Origin: a bacterium
GTDB taxonomy: Bacteria > Bacillota > Clostridia > Christensenellales > UBA1242
Direction of reading: 5' to 3'
Length of the DNA: 18,284 nt
Assembly (NCBI GenBank): GCA_024692805.1
Contig: JAILMD010000030.1
Coordinates: forward strand, 1-18,284
The notes under the pieces are model-generated. The model did no database searches. It was not told where the DNA came from and was given only the letters and a program-made list of their open reading frames with translations. This document shows, piece after piece, positions 6,539 to 14,734 of this stretch. Both the position numbers and the translations under genes were made by a program. How positions within the stretch are numbered: the first letter of the stretch is position 1; every line of letters begins with the position of its first letter.

Positions 6539-9001
6539 TTGGAACAACCACAAAACAAATCTAATTTAGATCTATCAAACATTAAAAGCGTTCAAGAAGA
6601 AATTAAGGCTAATTCTTTAGGCGTTATAATTGCTAACCTTAAAAAGCTCAGAAGTAAAGCTGAGCTCGTTTTGGGTAAGCAAAAAGCAAAACTTCAAGCA
6701 AAAATTGATGAGATTAACGCTAAAGCAAAACTTGAAGAAGAAAAAGCAAAACAAGAAAAACAGCTTGCTAGCCAAGAAGCAAAAAAACAAGAACAAGCAA
6801 AACCAACCGGGCCTAAAGAGGCTAGGCCTTCTTCTGATGCAACAAAAACAAGATTCTTTGCTAGAGATAACGCTAACCCTAATGATTTTAAGAATAAGAG
6901 ATTTAATCAATCAAGCGCTTATAAAGAGGGTGTTTCAAGCGGACAAAAGAAAAACCCTAATGGCGCTAAGTTTGGCCCTAATCAAAGGCCAATGGGCCCA
7001 AAAACAGGGCTTTCTAGAATAACTAAACCGGTTGAAACTTTTGATGCCTCTAAGTTAATTAAGAAAGACGTTAACCACGGCGCTAAGAAAAAAACCTTTG
7101 AAAAGGCTGATGATAAAAAGAGCATGAACAAAAAGGCTCTAATTAATAGGGGCTATATTGAAGACGTTAGCCTTGCTGATGAAGACTATGCTGGCGTTGG
7201 CGGAAAGAGAAAATCAAAGAAAACAAAAGAACAACAAACAATTGTTGCTCCTAAAGTTGACCATGCAGTTATAACAACTGAAAATTTAACTGTTAAACTT
7301 CTTGCTGAAAAAACAGGAAGACCGGTTACTGAAATAATGAGCAAATTCTTAATGCTTGGAATGATGGTTAATATTAACTCAAGCATTGATTTTGATAGCG
7401 CAGAGCTTATTGCTAGCGAACTTGGTGTAACTCTTGAAAGAAAACTTGAAAAATCTTTTGAAGAACAAGTTAAAGAAATCTATGACGCAGGCGAAGACGA
7501 CTCTAATCTTGTTAAGCGCCCACCAGTTGTTACTGTTATGGGTCACGTTGACCATGGTAAAACAAGCCTTCTTGATGCAATTAGAAAAACCAATGTAACA
7601 AGTGGTGAAGCCGGCGGAATAACTCAACACATTGGCGCTTATATGATTGATGTTAATGGCGAGAAAATTACGTTTATTGATACTCCTGGTCACGCAGCAT
7701 TTAGCGAAATGAGAAAGCGTGGTGCTAACTTAACTGACGTTGCAATCTTAGTAGTTGCGGCTGATGATGGGGTTATGCCTCAAACTATTGAAGCAATCAA
7801 ATATATTAAAGAAGCAAAAGTTCCAATGATTGTTGCAATTAACAAGATTGATGTTCCAACCGCGAATATTGACAAAATTAAGCAACAATTAACTGAACAT
7901 GATGTTGTTCCAGAAGAATGGGGCGGAGATGCCATTATGGTGCCAATTTCGGCGAAAACTGGCCAAAACCTTGATAAACTTCTTGAGATGATATTATTTG
8001 TTAGCGAATATCAAAATTTAAGGGCTAACCCTAATCGTAACGCAACCGGAACAATTATTGAGTCAAAACTTGATAAGGGAATGGGCGCTGTTGCAACAGT
8101 TTTAGTTAAAAACGGAACTTTAAAGGTTGGCGACTATTGCTTAGTTGGAACTAACTCAGGTAAAGTTAGGGCAATGACTGATGACAAAGGCAAACAAATT
8201 AAACAAGCCGGCCCAAGCGTTCCTGTTTCAATCTTAGGTTTAGGAAGTGTTCCTAATGCTGGTGACTCACTTTACGTTGTTGATGAAAAACTTGGTAAAC
8301 AGGTAATTAGTGAGCGTGTTGAAAAAGAAAGAATGGGCTTAATTAAAAAGGCTGACACAAGCGTTGACGCGCTTATGGATAAAATAACTGAAAGCAACTT
8401 TAAAGATTATAACATTATTATTAAGGGTGACGTTGCTGGTTCAGTTGAAGCATTATCTCAAACGCTTGGCGCAATTGCAAACGAAGAAGTTAAAGTTAGA
8501 TGCATTCACGGTGGCGTTGGCGCAATTAATGAAAATGATGTTATGCTTGCTCAAGCATCTAACGCAGTTATTATTGGCTTCAACGTTAAACCAGATTTTA
8601 AAGCAAAAATATTAGCCGAGAAATATAAGGTTAACGTTAAATTCTATAGAATAATTTATGAAGCAGTTGAATTTGTTACTGAAGCAATTGAAAAGTTAAA
8701 AACACCTAAGTTTAAAGAGGTTGTAACAGGTCACGCTGAAGTAAGACAATTGTTTAAGGCTAGTAAGGTTGGAATTATTGCCGGATCTCATATGCTTGAT
8801 GGTAAACTTTCTAAAACAAATAAAGTTAGAATAACTAGAAACAATAAAGTTATTTATGACGGCGATATTAACTCAATTCAACGTGAGAAAAATGAGGTTA
8901 AAGAAGTTAATGCTGGATTTGATTTTGGTATAACTTTTGTAAACTTTATTGACGTTAACGTTGGAGATATTATTGAATCTTATGCATTAGAGCAAATTTA
9001 A
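6539..9001 (+). CDS. infB: Translation initiation factor IF-2
   Basis: GTPase that places fMet-tRNA on the 30S subunit and promotes subunit joining. The 820 aa protein begins with a long low-complexity, Lys/Ala/Gln/Glu-rich region (about 1-235), then an IF2_N domain (about 242-305). The G domain has GHVDHGKT (335-342), DTPGH (381-385), NKID (435-438) and SAK (471-473). Domains II, III and IV follow, ending in the C-terminal region that contacts the initiator tRNA. The start is TTG at 6539, selected by AGGAGG at 6527-6532; no ATG lies in a better position. A TTG start on so central a gene may damp its expression. Confidence 0.97.
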   Translation: MEQPQNKSNLDLSNIKSVQEEIKANSLGVIIANLKKLRSKAELVLGKQKAKLQAKIDEINAKAKLEEEKAKQEKQLASQEAKKQEQAKPTGPKEARPSSDATKTRFFARDNANPNDFKNKRFNQSSAYKEGVSSGQKKNPNGAKFGPNQRPMGPKTGLSRITKPVETFDASKLIKKDVNHGAKKKTFEKADDKKSMNKKALINRGYIEDVSLADEDYAGVGGKRKSKKTKEQQTIVAPKVDHAVITTENLTVKLLAEKTGRPVTEIMSKFLMLGMMVNINSSIDFDSAELIASELGVTLERKLEKSFEEQVKEIYDAGEDDSNLVKRPPVVTVMGHVDHGKTSLLDAIRKTNVTSGEAGGITQHIGAYMIDVNGEKITFIDTPGHAAFSEMRKRGANLTDVAILVVAADDGVMPQTIEAIKYIKEAKVPMIVAINKIDVPTANIDKIKQQLTEHDVVPEEWGGDAIMVPISAKTGQNLDKLLEMILFVSEYQNLRANPNRNATGTIIESKLDKGMGAVATVLVKNGTLKVGDYCLVGTNSGKVRAMTDDKGKQIKQAGPSVPVSILGLGSVPNAGDSLYVVDEKLGKQVISERVEKERMGLIKKADTSVDALMDKITESNFKDYNIIIKGDVAGSVEALSQTLGAIANEEVKVRCIHGGVGAINENDVMLAQASNAVIIGFNVKPDFKAKILAEKYKVNVKFYRIIYEAVEFVTEAIEKLKTPKFKEVVTGHAEVRQLFKASKVGIIAGSHMLDGKLSKTNKVRITRNNKVIYDGDINSIQREKNEVKEVNAGFDFGITFVNFIDVNVGDIIESYALEQI

Positions 9002-9011
9002 GGAGAAAACA

Positions 9012-9359
9012 ATGGCAAAACCTATTAGAATTGCAAAAATTAATGCAGAAATTGTTAGAACAATTTCAAAGATTTTAACTGAACTTAATGACCCAGAAAT
9101 TGCTAATTCTCTTATAACTGTAACAAGAGCGAGCACGAGTGAAGACTTTTACCAAACTAAAGTTTATGTTAGCATTTATGGTGATGAAGCAAAAAAACAA
9201 TCAGTTTTATCTTCTCTAGAAAAGGCTAAGGGAAAAGTTAGAAGGGAACTTGCTTTAGGAATTGATTTAAGAATTGTTCCAGAAATAATTTGGGTTTTAG
9301 ATGACTCACTTGAAACGAGTGAAAGGATAAACAAAATTCTTGAAGATTTAAAGGGATAA
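9012..9359 (+). CDS. rbfA: Ribosome-binding factor A
   Basis: RbfA binds the 30S subunit during maturation of the 16S rRNA 5' end and helps cold adaptation. The 115 aa product is of normal length. It has the KH-like family pattern: an N-terminal helix starting near RIAKINAEI, the DPEI(A)..LITVTR strand (about 33-45), and KVYVSIYGD followed by the C-terminal RRELA...RIVPEI.W..D motif. AAGGAG overlaps the infB stop. The downstream nrnA starts 3 bases after its stop codon. Confidence 0.96.
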   Translation: MAKPIRIAKINAEIVRTISKILTELNDPEIANSLITVTRASTSEDFYQTKVYVSIYGDEAKKQSVLSSLEKAKGKVRRELALGIDLRIVPEIIWVLDDSLETSERINKILEDLKG

Positions 9360-9362
9360 AAT

Positions 9363-10316
9363 ATGCAAAATTCAATTTTTGATAAAATTAAAAATGCAAA
9401 TAGCATAACCATTTTAACGCACGCCAAAACTGATGGCGACGCAGTTGGTTCTGCGCTTGCATTTTTTTATTACGCGAAAGAACAGGGCAAAGAGCCAACT
9501 ATTTTAATTGACAGCGCTATTCCATCAAACCTACTTTGGCTTCCTGGGATTGAAAACATTAACGCAAAAAAGGTTAATGGTGGCGATCTTGCAATAACGG
9601 TTGATTGTGCAACAGCTGAAAGGTTAGGAAGAAATAAGTTTAAATTATCTTCATTTAAAGATACTATTTCAGTTGATCACCACCAAGACAATGATCGTTT
9701 TGCTAAATTAAATCTCGTTAAACCTGGCTATTCGTCAACAGCTGAATATATTTATGATCTTTTTGTTAAACATGACCAAGATATTTCGCCTGACGTTGCG
9801 AGAAATATATTAGTTGGAATTTTAACTGACACAGGCGGATTAAAATTTAATAGTGCAACACCTGACACATTTAGAAAGGTTGCAAGTCTTCTTGAAGTTG
9901 TTGATAAAAAGGTTGATTACTTTTCTTTGCCACTATTTCAAAGTTTGCCACATAAACTTTTTATGCTCAAAAAATATGCATATGATAATGTTAAATTTTA
10001 TAACAATAATGAAGTTGCAATTTTTGAACTCAGCCACGAAGATTTATTAAGGCTTGGCGTTGACATAACTGATACTAAAATTATTTTAGATATTGCCCTA
10101 AGCCTTGATTCAACAAAACTTGTTGGTGCAATTTGCGAAGATGAAATTGGTGTTAACTATGTTTCATTAAGATCTAAGTGTGACATTGACGTTAGCAAAA
10201 TTGCCACTAAATTTGGTGGGGGCGGTCACGTTCAGGCAAGCGGATGCAAAATAATTAGCGACTTTAAAAATGCAACAAAAATAATAACTGATGCTTTAGT
10301 TAAGGGGCTAAAATAA
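9363..10316 (+). CDS. nrnA: Bifunctional oligoribonuclease/pAp phosphatase NrnA (DHH-DHHA1)
   Basis: NrnA degrades short RNAs (nanoRNA) and dephosphorylates 3'-phosphoadenosine 5'-phosphate. The 317 aa protein has the DHH phosphoesterase motifs: H20-x-x-x-D24-G-D26 followed by AVGSA, an Asp in VDCA, the DHH motif at 105-107 (VDHHQDN), and a TDTGG motif. The C-terminal DHHA1 domain carries GGGGH (285-289). The His and Asp residues expected to bind the two metal ions are all present. The gene lies between rbfA and truB, a common Firmicutes position. Its TAA stop shares one base with the truB ATG. Confidence 0.94.
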   Translation: MQNSIFDKIKNANSITILTHAKTDGDAVGSALAFFYYAKEQGKEPTILIDSAIPSNLLWLPGIENINAKKVNGGDLAITVDCATAERLGRNKFKLSSFKDTISVDHHQDNDRFAKLNLVKPGYSSTAEYIYDLFVKHDQDISPDVARNILVGILTDTGGLKFNSATPDTFRKVASLLEVVDKKVDYFSLPLFQSLPHKLFMLKKYAYDNVKFYNNNEVAIFELSHEDLLRLGVDITDTKIILDIALSLDSTKLVGAICEDEIGVNYVSLRSKCDIDVSKIATKFGGGGHVQASGCKIISDFKNATKIITDALVKGLK

Positions 10317-11179
10317 TGTTAGGCTTTCTTTGCGTTAATAAGCCAAGGGGAATATCAAGCGCCAAAGTTGTTTCTCGCGTTAAATATTTAACTAAAGAAA
10401 AAGTTGGCCATTTAGGAACACTTGACCCACTCGCTGAAGGTCTGCTCGTTATAGCAATAGGGAAAGCAACGAGGCTTTTTGATTATTTTTTAAATAAAGA
10501 TAAAATTTATTTAGCATCTTGCAAATTTGGCGAAGAAACTGACACCCTTGACCTTGGCGGAAAGGTTGTAAAAAACTGCAAAATTAAACCAACAAAAGAG
10601 AAAATATGTGAAATTATTGCAAAAATGGTTGGAAAATGCAAGCAAATCCCACCAATTTATTCTGCAAAGAATATTGATGGCAAGCGTGCTTATAGTTTAG
10701 CTAGAAGTGGTGAGGAGGTTAAACTTGAGCCAAAAGAAATTGAAATTTATTCGCTTGATTTAATTAATTATGATGGCGAAAATTTAACATTAAGAATTCA
10801 TTGTTCTAGTGGAACTTATGTTAGGGCAATCTTTAGAGATATTGCTTACAGCTTAAATTCTTGTTCAACAACAACTATGATTAAGCGCGAAAAAGCTGGT
10901 TTATTTTCAATTTGTGATGCTGTTGATTTTGATAAACTTGATGAAAATTTAATTAAAAATAACTTAATCTCTGTTCAAGAAATATTTAATGATGAGGAAA
11001 AAATTGTTTTAAATAAAACGCAAATATTAAACCTTTTACAAGGAAAAACGGTAAAAATATCAAATGACAACATTAAAAATGCACTTTTTATAACTGATGA
11101 TAATGTTGCTTATGGGCTAGGCAATGTTACTAATGGTGTTATAAAAATTACTGCATTTTTATATGAGGAGGAAAAATAA
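10316..11179 (+). CDS. truB: tRNA pseudouridine(55) synthase TruB
   Basis: Converts U55 in the T-loop of tRNAs to pseudouridine. The 287 aa protein has the GFLCVNKPRGISS start, the catalytic GHLGTLDPLAEG motif with nucleophile D37, the IPPIYSA(K) segment, and the CSSGTYVRAI motif. The C terminus (about 225-287) corresponds to the PUA-like tail. Start and stop are tightly packed: the ATG overlaps the nrnA stop by one base, and the next gene's RBS (GGAGG 11167-11171) lies inside the end of truB. In Bacillus ribF follows here; it is not present in this window. Confidence 0.96.
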   Translation: MLGFLCVNKPRGISSAKVVSRVKYLTKEKVGHLGTLDPLAEGLLVIAIGKATRLFDYFLNKDKIYLASCKFGEETDTLDLGGKVVKNCKIKPTKEKICEIIAKMVGKCKQIPPIYSAKNIDGKRAYSLARSGEEVKLEPKEIEIYSLDLINYDGENLTLRIHCSSGTYVRAIFRDIAYSLNSCSTTTMIKREKAGLFSICDAVDFDKLDENLIKNNLISVQEIFNDEEKIVLNKTQILNLLQGKTVKISNDNIKNALFITDDNVAYGLGNVTNGVIKITAFLYEEEK

Positions 11180-11180
11180 A

Positions 11181-12026
11181 ATGGTTGATTTTGGGCCAGC
11201 TGGAAGGTGTGAGTTAATGGACGAACTTAAAATCGACATGATGAAAGTTCCACGTTATTTAAGTGAGGTTGGGTTAACTGCTTTTGAATATCCTTTAACT
11301 AGAGGAGTTAATCTTCCGCTTGAAACAGCAAAGAAGATTGGCGATGAATTTAAAAAATATAATATTAAGTTAAGCGTTCATGGACCATTCTATATTAACC
11401 TTGCTAATATTAGCGATGAAATGGCTGAGAAAAGTTTTTCTTATATTATTTCGTCATTAAAAATAATGGACGCTATGGGTGCTGATAGATTGGTTTTTCA
11501 TCCTGGCGCATTAATGGGTCAAACAAGAGCGGAAGCTCAAAATTTAATTTTAAAAAGATTGAAACAACTTATTCCAATATTAAACGATCTTAATTTGCTT
11601 GAAGGAAAATATCTTTGTCCTGAAACAATGGGTAAACATGGTCAATGCGGAACGGTTAGTGAGGTTGCCCAAATGTGTGAAATTGATTGTCATATTATGC
11701 CAACAATTGACTTTGGCCATATTAATGCCTTTACGTTAGGTAAACTTGATAGTGTTGATGCTTTTTGTGATATCTTTAAAGAACTTGAAAATTCGCTTGG
11801 CGAGCGTGGTAAAACAATTCATTGTCATTTTTCACGAATTGAATATGGTGAAAAGGGTGAGTTAAAACATCTTAATTTTAATTCGCCAGAGAAGTTTGGG
11901 CCTGACTATAAATTGTTAAATAAAGCGCTTAAGAAGTGTAATATTGATGCTAGAATAATGTGTGAGTCAAGTGGAAATCAAACTATTGATTCACTTGAAA
12001 TGAAAAAAGATTATGAAAGTTGTTAA
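11181..12026 (+). CDS. Endonuclease IV-like TIM-barrel protein (AP endonuclease family 2)
   Basis: Predicted metal-dependent TIM-barrel protein of 281 aa resembling endonuclease IV (Nfo), which cuts DNA 5' of abasic sites. Seen candidates for the trinuclear zinc ligands: H67 (SVHGPF), H107 (FHPG), E148 (PETMG), D177 and H180 (IDFGH), H214 (IHCHFS), H230 (LKHL) and E262 (CESSG). The D-x-H pair of E. coli Nfo (D229/H231) reads L228-K-H230 here, so one Asp ligand appears to be missing. The start is ATG 11181 because of GGAGG at 11167-11171; an ATG at 11163 lies upstream of that RBS and inside truB. It is last in the rimP operon. It may be a true AP endonuclease or a sugar-isomerase-like relative. 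Confidence 0.82.
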   Translation: MVDFGPAGRCELMDELKIDMMKVPRYLSEVGLTAFEYPLTRGVNLPLETAKKIGDEFKKYNIKLSVHGPFYINLANISDEMAEKSFSYIISSLKIMDAMGADRLVFHPGALMGQTRAEAQNLILKRLKQLIPILNDLNLLEGKYLCPETMGKHGQCGTVSEVAQMCEIDCHIMPTIDFGHINAFTLGKLDSVDAFCDIFKELENSLGERGKTIHCHFSRIEYGEKGELKHLNFNSPEKFGPDYKLLNKALKKCNIDARIMCESSGNQTIDSLEMKKDYESC

Positions 12027-12057
12027 ATATAAAAATGCTATTTTATATAAAAAATAC

Positions 12058-12086
12058 TTTTCAAATGAAAATTAGTGTGTTATACT
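12058..12086 (+). promoter_or_regulatory. Sigma-A-type promoter of efp
   Basis: TTTTCA (12058-12063), a 17 bp spacer, and an extended -10, TG-T-TATACT (TG 12078-12079, hexamer 12081-12086). The intergenic stretch 12027-12117 is very AT-rich and I see no intrinsic terminator for the preceding operon in it. Confidence 0.65.
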
Positions 12087-12117
12087 TACTTAGTAAATTT
12101 AAGATTTTGGAGGAATT

Positions 12118-12675
12118 ATGATTACTGCTGGCGATTTAAGAAAAGGCGTTACTTTCGAAATGGAGGGCAAGATTTATATAGTTGTTGATTTCTTGCATGT
12201 TAAACCAGGTAAGGGCGCTGCATTTGTTAGAACAAAATTAAAAAATATTGTAACTGGCCAAGTTATTGAAAAAACTTTTAACCCTGTTGAAAAATTTGAG
12301 AAAGCTCATATTGAAACAAAGGAAATGACTTATCTTTATAATGATGGTGACCTTTATTACTTTATGGATAACGAAACTTATGAACAAGTTCCATTAAACA
12401 AAGGTCAAGTTGAAGATGCGCTTCTTTATATTACTGAAAATATGATGGCAACAGTTAAGTTTTATAAAGGCGAAGCATTTAGCGTTGAGCCACCAAACTT
12501 TGTTGAGTTAACTATCGTTGAATGTGAACCAGGAATTCAGGGTGACACAAGCAAGGCTGGTAACAAACCTGCTAAACTTGAAACCGGTTTAACTCTTCAA
12601 GTTCCATTATTCGTTAATAATGGCGAAAGAATCAGAATTGATACTAGAACTGGAACATATATGAGCCGTGTTTAA
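12118..12675 (+). CDS. efp: Translation elongation factor P
   Basis: EF-P enters the ribosomal E site and relieves stalling at polyproline stretches. The 185 aa length is exact for the family, with three beta-barrel domains. The loop that carries the modified lysine reads HVKPGKGAAF, with K32 at the tip; in B. subtilis the equivalent lysine is 5-aminopentanolylated. The C-terminal OB domain ends with the GERIRIDTRTGTYMSRV signature. GGAGG at 12109-12113 fixes the start. The gene is monocistronic, with its own promoter and a strong terminator. The efp-spoIIIA order is common in spore-forming Firmicutes. Confidence 0.97.
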   Translation: MITAGDLRKGVTFEMEGKIYIVVDFLHVKPGKGAAFVRTKLKNIVTGQVIEKTFNPVEKFEKAHIETKEMTYLYNDGDLYYFMDNETYEQVPLNKGQVEDALLYITENMMATVKFYKGEAFSVEPPNFVELTIVECEPGIQGDTSKAGNKPAKLETGLTLQVPLFVNNGERIRIDTRTGTYMSRV

Positions 12676-12687
12676 TTAAAAAATTTT

Positions 12688-12714
12688 ATCTCCGCTTTGG
12701 CGGAGATTTTTTTT
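12688..12714 (+). terminator. Intrinsic terminator of efp
   Basis: Perfect 8 bp stem ATCTCCGC (12688-12695) / GCGGAGAT (12700-12707) with a TTTG loop and an uninterrupted T8 run (12707-12714). It isolates efp from the spoIIIA operon. Confidence 0.93.
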
Positions 12715-12751
12715 GCGAAAAATTAAGAAATTTAGGCTATTTTTTGAATTT

Positions 12752-12780
12752 GAATAACGTTTACTTTTGCTAAATAAACT
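12752..12780 (+). promoter_or_regulatory. Candidate sigma-E-like promoter of spoIIIA operon
   Basis: spoIIIA is transcribed by mother-cell sigma-E in B. subtilis. Here GAATAAC (12752-12758) and AATAAACT (12773-12780), 14 bp apart, resemble the sigma-E -35 and -10 (6 of 8 positions in the -10 by eye). The drawback is that the -10 ends only 14 bases before the ATG, leaving a very short leader that would cut into the RBS. Treat as tentative. Confidence 0.3.
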
Positions 12781-12794
12781 TTTTAGGGGAAGTT

Positions 12795-13682
12795 ATGAAA
12801 ATTTTAAGCGAAAGAATATTAAGCGCCATTGAAAATAATTATAATCTTTCTAATGTTTATGAAATAAGGCTAAGAAGAGATTCTCCGGTTGTTATTAATT
12901 ATGCTGGCAAGAATATGTTTTTAATTAATAATAACAGCCAAGTTATTGCTTCAACTGACGACATTAATTTTACGCTTAGCGTTGCAACAAAAAACAGCCT
13001 CTATGCTTATTCTGACCAAATTAAATCAGGTTTTATAACAATTGAAAATGGAATAAGAATAGGAATAGCGGGTGAGTGTGTTACTGGTGATGATGGAATA
13101 GTTAAAACAATAAAAAACGTAACTTCTTTAGCAATAAGAATTCCGCACGAAATTGACAATTGCGCCCACACTGCTCTTGCTTTTATCTTAAATGGTGGGA
13201 TTAAAAGTACGCTCATTGTTGCTCCTCCTGGTGCGGGGAAAACAACTTTTTTAAGAGATATTGCACGCCATATTGCTGATAAAACGCCATATAACGTAAC
13301 TATTGCTGATGAAAGAATGGAGATAGCATCAGTAAGTGGTGGAGTTGCAACTCTTTCTGTTGGCAAAACTAGCGACATTATCAGTAAAACAACCAAAGAT
13401 TATGCGTTTAGTTATGGAATAAGATCGCTTGCTCCTGACGTTTTAATCTGTGATGAACTTGCTAGCGAAAAAGACGCTTTAAGTGCGCTAAAATGCAAGA
13501 GAAGTGGCGTTAAAATTATTGCAACAATTCACGGCTCAAGCCTTGACTCACTAAGAAACGAAAGTTGGAGCAATTATTTAATTAAAGAAAAATGTTTCGA
13601 AAGAATAATCGTTTTATCTAACAGAAACGGTCCAGGAACATATGAAGCAATTTATGATGAAAATTCAAATTTGATTTATTAG
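12795..13682 (+). CDS. spoIIIAA: Stage III sporulation protein AA, ATPase
   Basis: SpoIIIAA is the AAA+/secretion-type ATPase at the mother-cell face of the SpoIIIA-SpoIIQ channel that sustains the engulfed forespore. The 295 aa protein has an N-terminal region with a VYEIRLRR..P motif (about 21-31), a Walker A APPGAGKTT (143-151, K149) and a Walker B LICDE (D220/E221). A conserved ATIHG segment follows (about 248-252), as in the type II/IV secretion ATPase relatives. AGGGGA precedes the ATG. It opens the spoIIIA operon; spoIIIAB starts 4 bases after its stop. Confidence 0.96.
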   Translation: MKILSERILSAIENNYNLSNVYEIRLRRDSPVVINYAGKNMFLINNNSQVIASTDDINFTLSVATKNSLYAYSDQIKSGFITIENGIRIGIAGECVTGDDGIVKTIKNVTSLAIRIPHEIDNCAHTALAFILNGGIKSTLIVAPPGAGKTTFLRDIARHIADKTPYNVTIADERMEIASVSGGVATLSVGKTSDIISKTTKDYAFSYGIRSLAPDVLICDELASEKDALSALKCKRSGVKIIATIHGSSLDSLRNESWSNYLIKEKCFERIIVLSNRNGPGTYEAIYDENSNLIY

Positions 13683-13686
13683 GTTT

Positions 13687-14154
13687 ATGGAAATTGTTTG
13701 CGTTTTAATTGTTGTTTTTTCTGGGTTAAGTGGCGTTTTTATTGCCTCGCGATATCGTGAGCGAAAAGCCTTTTTTGCTTCGCTTTATAACTTTCTTAAT
13801 TACATTAAGTCTAACATAAGTTTTTATAAAACTCGCCTTGAAATTTTAATAGATAATTATGATTGCGAAACTAAATTCAAAAACTTTTTGATTAACGTTA
13901 AAAATAATCTTTCTGGCCAAATTAAAAATAGTTTGCCAAGTTATTTAACAAATCAAGAAAAAGATGAATTTGTTAAGTTTGTTTCATCATTACAAAATTT
14001 TGACGTTAGTGAAACGATAAGGTCAATAGATTTTTATTTAAGTTTAGTTAAAAATAAAGTTAATCAAACAGGCGAAGAAGCAAGAATAAAAATTCCACTC
14101 ATTGAAAAGTTAACATTAGGCGCAGGGCTAATTGTTGCAATAATTTTAATTTAG
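13687..14154 (+). CDS. spoIIIAB: Stage III sporulation protein AB
   Basis: SpoIIIAB is a membrane protein related to GspF-type platform proteins. It probably links the SpoIIIAA ATPase to the channel base. The 155 aa product (slightly shorter than the roughly 170 aa B. subtilis protein) has an N-terminal membrane helix (about 3-18), a helical cytosolic region with the RYRERKAFFASLYNFLNYI stretch, and a C-terminal helix (about 139-155). The only RBS is a short AGG overlapping the spoIIIAA stop, so translation is probably coupled to spoIIIAA. Confidence 0.9.
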   Translation: MEIVCVLIVVFSGLSGVFIASRYRERKAFFASLYNFLNYIKSNISFYKTRLEILIDNYDCETKFKNFLINVKNNLSGQIKNSLPSYLTNQEKDEFVKFVSSLQNFDVSETIRSIDFYLSLVKNKVNQTGEEARIKIPLIEKLTLGAGLIVAIILI

Positions 14155-14162
14155 GGGGAGAA

Positions 14163-14357
14163 ATGGGCATTGAAATAATCTTAAAAATTGCAGGCATTGG
14201 AATTTTAACAGCAGTTATAAGTCAAATTCTTAACCATAACGGAAAAAGTGAGATAGCAATGGTTGCAACGCTTGCTGGGTTAGTTATGGTTTTAGCGATG
14301 GTTGTTTCAATGATAGGGGATTTATTTTCTTCAATAAAAGCCATTTTTAGCTTGTGA
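14163..14357 (+). CDS. spoIIIAC: Stage III sporulation protein AC
   Basis: Small integral membrane subunit (64 aa) of the SpoIIIA complex. Two hydrophobic helices (about 4-24 and 31-55) are separated by a short polar turn containing NHNGKSE, and the protein starts IEIILKIAGIGI, typical of the family. GGGGGAG directly upstream is a strong RBS. Its stop overlaps the start of spoIIIAD (TGATG), which indicates coupling. SpoIIIAC and SpoIIIAD are distantly similar to each other and probably form part of the membrane pore base. Confidence 0.93.
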   Translation: MGIEIILKIAGIGILTAVISQILNHNGKSEIAMVATLAGLVMVLAMVVSMIGDLFSSIKAIFSL

Positions 14358-14734
14358 TGATAAAGATAGTTGGAATTAGTTTAATAACAATAGTTTTAAC
14401 TTTAATTTTAAAACAATATAAACCTGAATTTGCGCTGATTTGCTCAGTTGCTGGCGGGCTAATAATTTTAGTTAGCATAATTGAGCCAGCAAAGGAGCTA
14501 TTAGATAATTTAATCTCAATAAATTATTCAGGGTTTAACGCATCAGATTATCTAAAACCAGTTTTTAAAGTTGTTGCGATTGGCCTTTTAACCGAGTTTG
14601 GAGCAAGCCTTAGTGTTGATAGTGGGGTAAGTTATCTAGCAGCAAAAATTTATTTAGCAGGTAAAATCTCAATTCTTGTTACTATTATGCCAACTCTAGT
14701 TAAAGCGCTTAATCTTGTTTTGGGTTTATTATGA
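14357..14734 (+). CDS. spoIIIAD: Stage III sporulation protein AD
   Basis: Polytopic membrane subunit (125 aa) of the SpoIIIA complex. It begins with two helices resembling SpoIIIAC (about 3-20 and 26-46), followed by a polar stretch and a second hydrophobic half with FKVVAIGLLTEFGA and a C-terminal LVKALNLVLGLL helix. I chose ATG 14357, which shares a base with the spoIIIAC stop. A GTG one codon earlier is the alternative and adds one residue. There is no independent RBS. Its TGA overlaps the spoIIIAE ATG. Confidence 0.92.
   Translation: MIKIVGISLITIVLTLILKQYKPEFALICSVAGGLIILVSIIEPAKELLDNLISINYSGFNASDYLKPVFKVVAIGLLTEFGASLSVDSGVSYLAAKIYLAGKISILVTIMPTLVKALNLVLGLL

Noticed and set aside
11163..11180. 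An upstream ATG start for the endonuclease IV-like gene
   Set aside because: It precedes the clear GGAGG at 11167-11171, which points to ATG 11181.
12041..12052. Perfect 12-base AT palindrome after the endonuclease IV-like gene as a terminator
   Set aside because: It has no GC in the stem, no loop and no proper T tract, and is expected by chance in such AT-rich DNA.
13007..13396. Long antisense open frame opposite spoIIIAA, and similar ones opposite nusA, infB and spoIIIAE
   Set aside because: They have no RBS or family-like sequence and mirror the codon structure of clear genes on the other strand.
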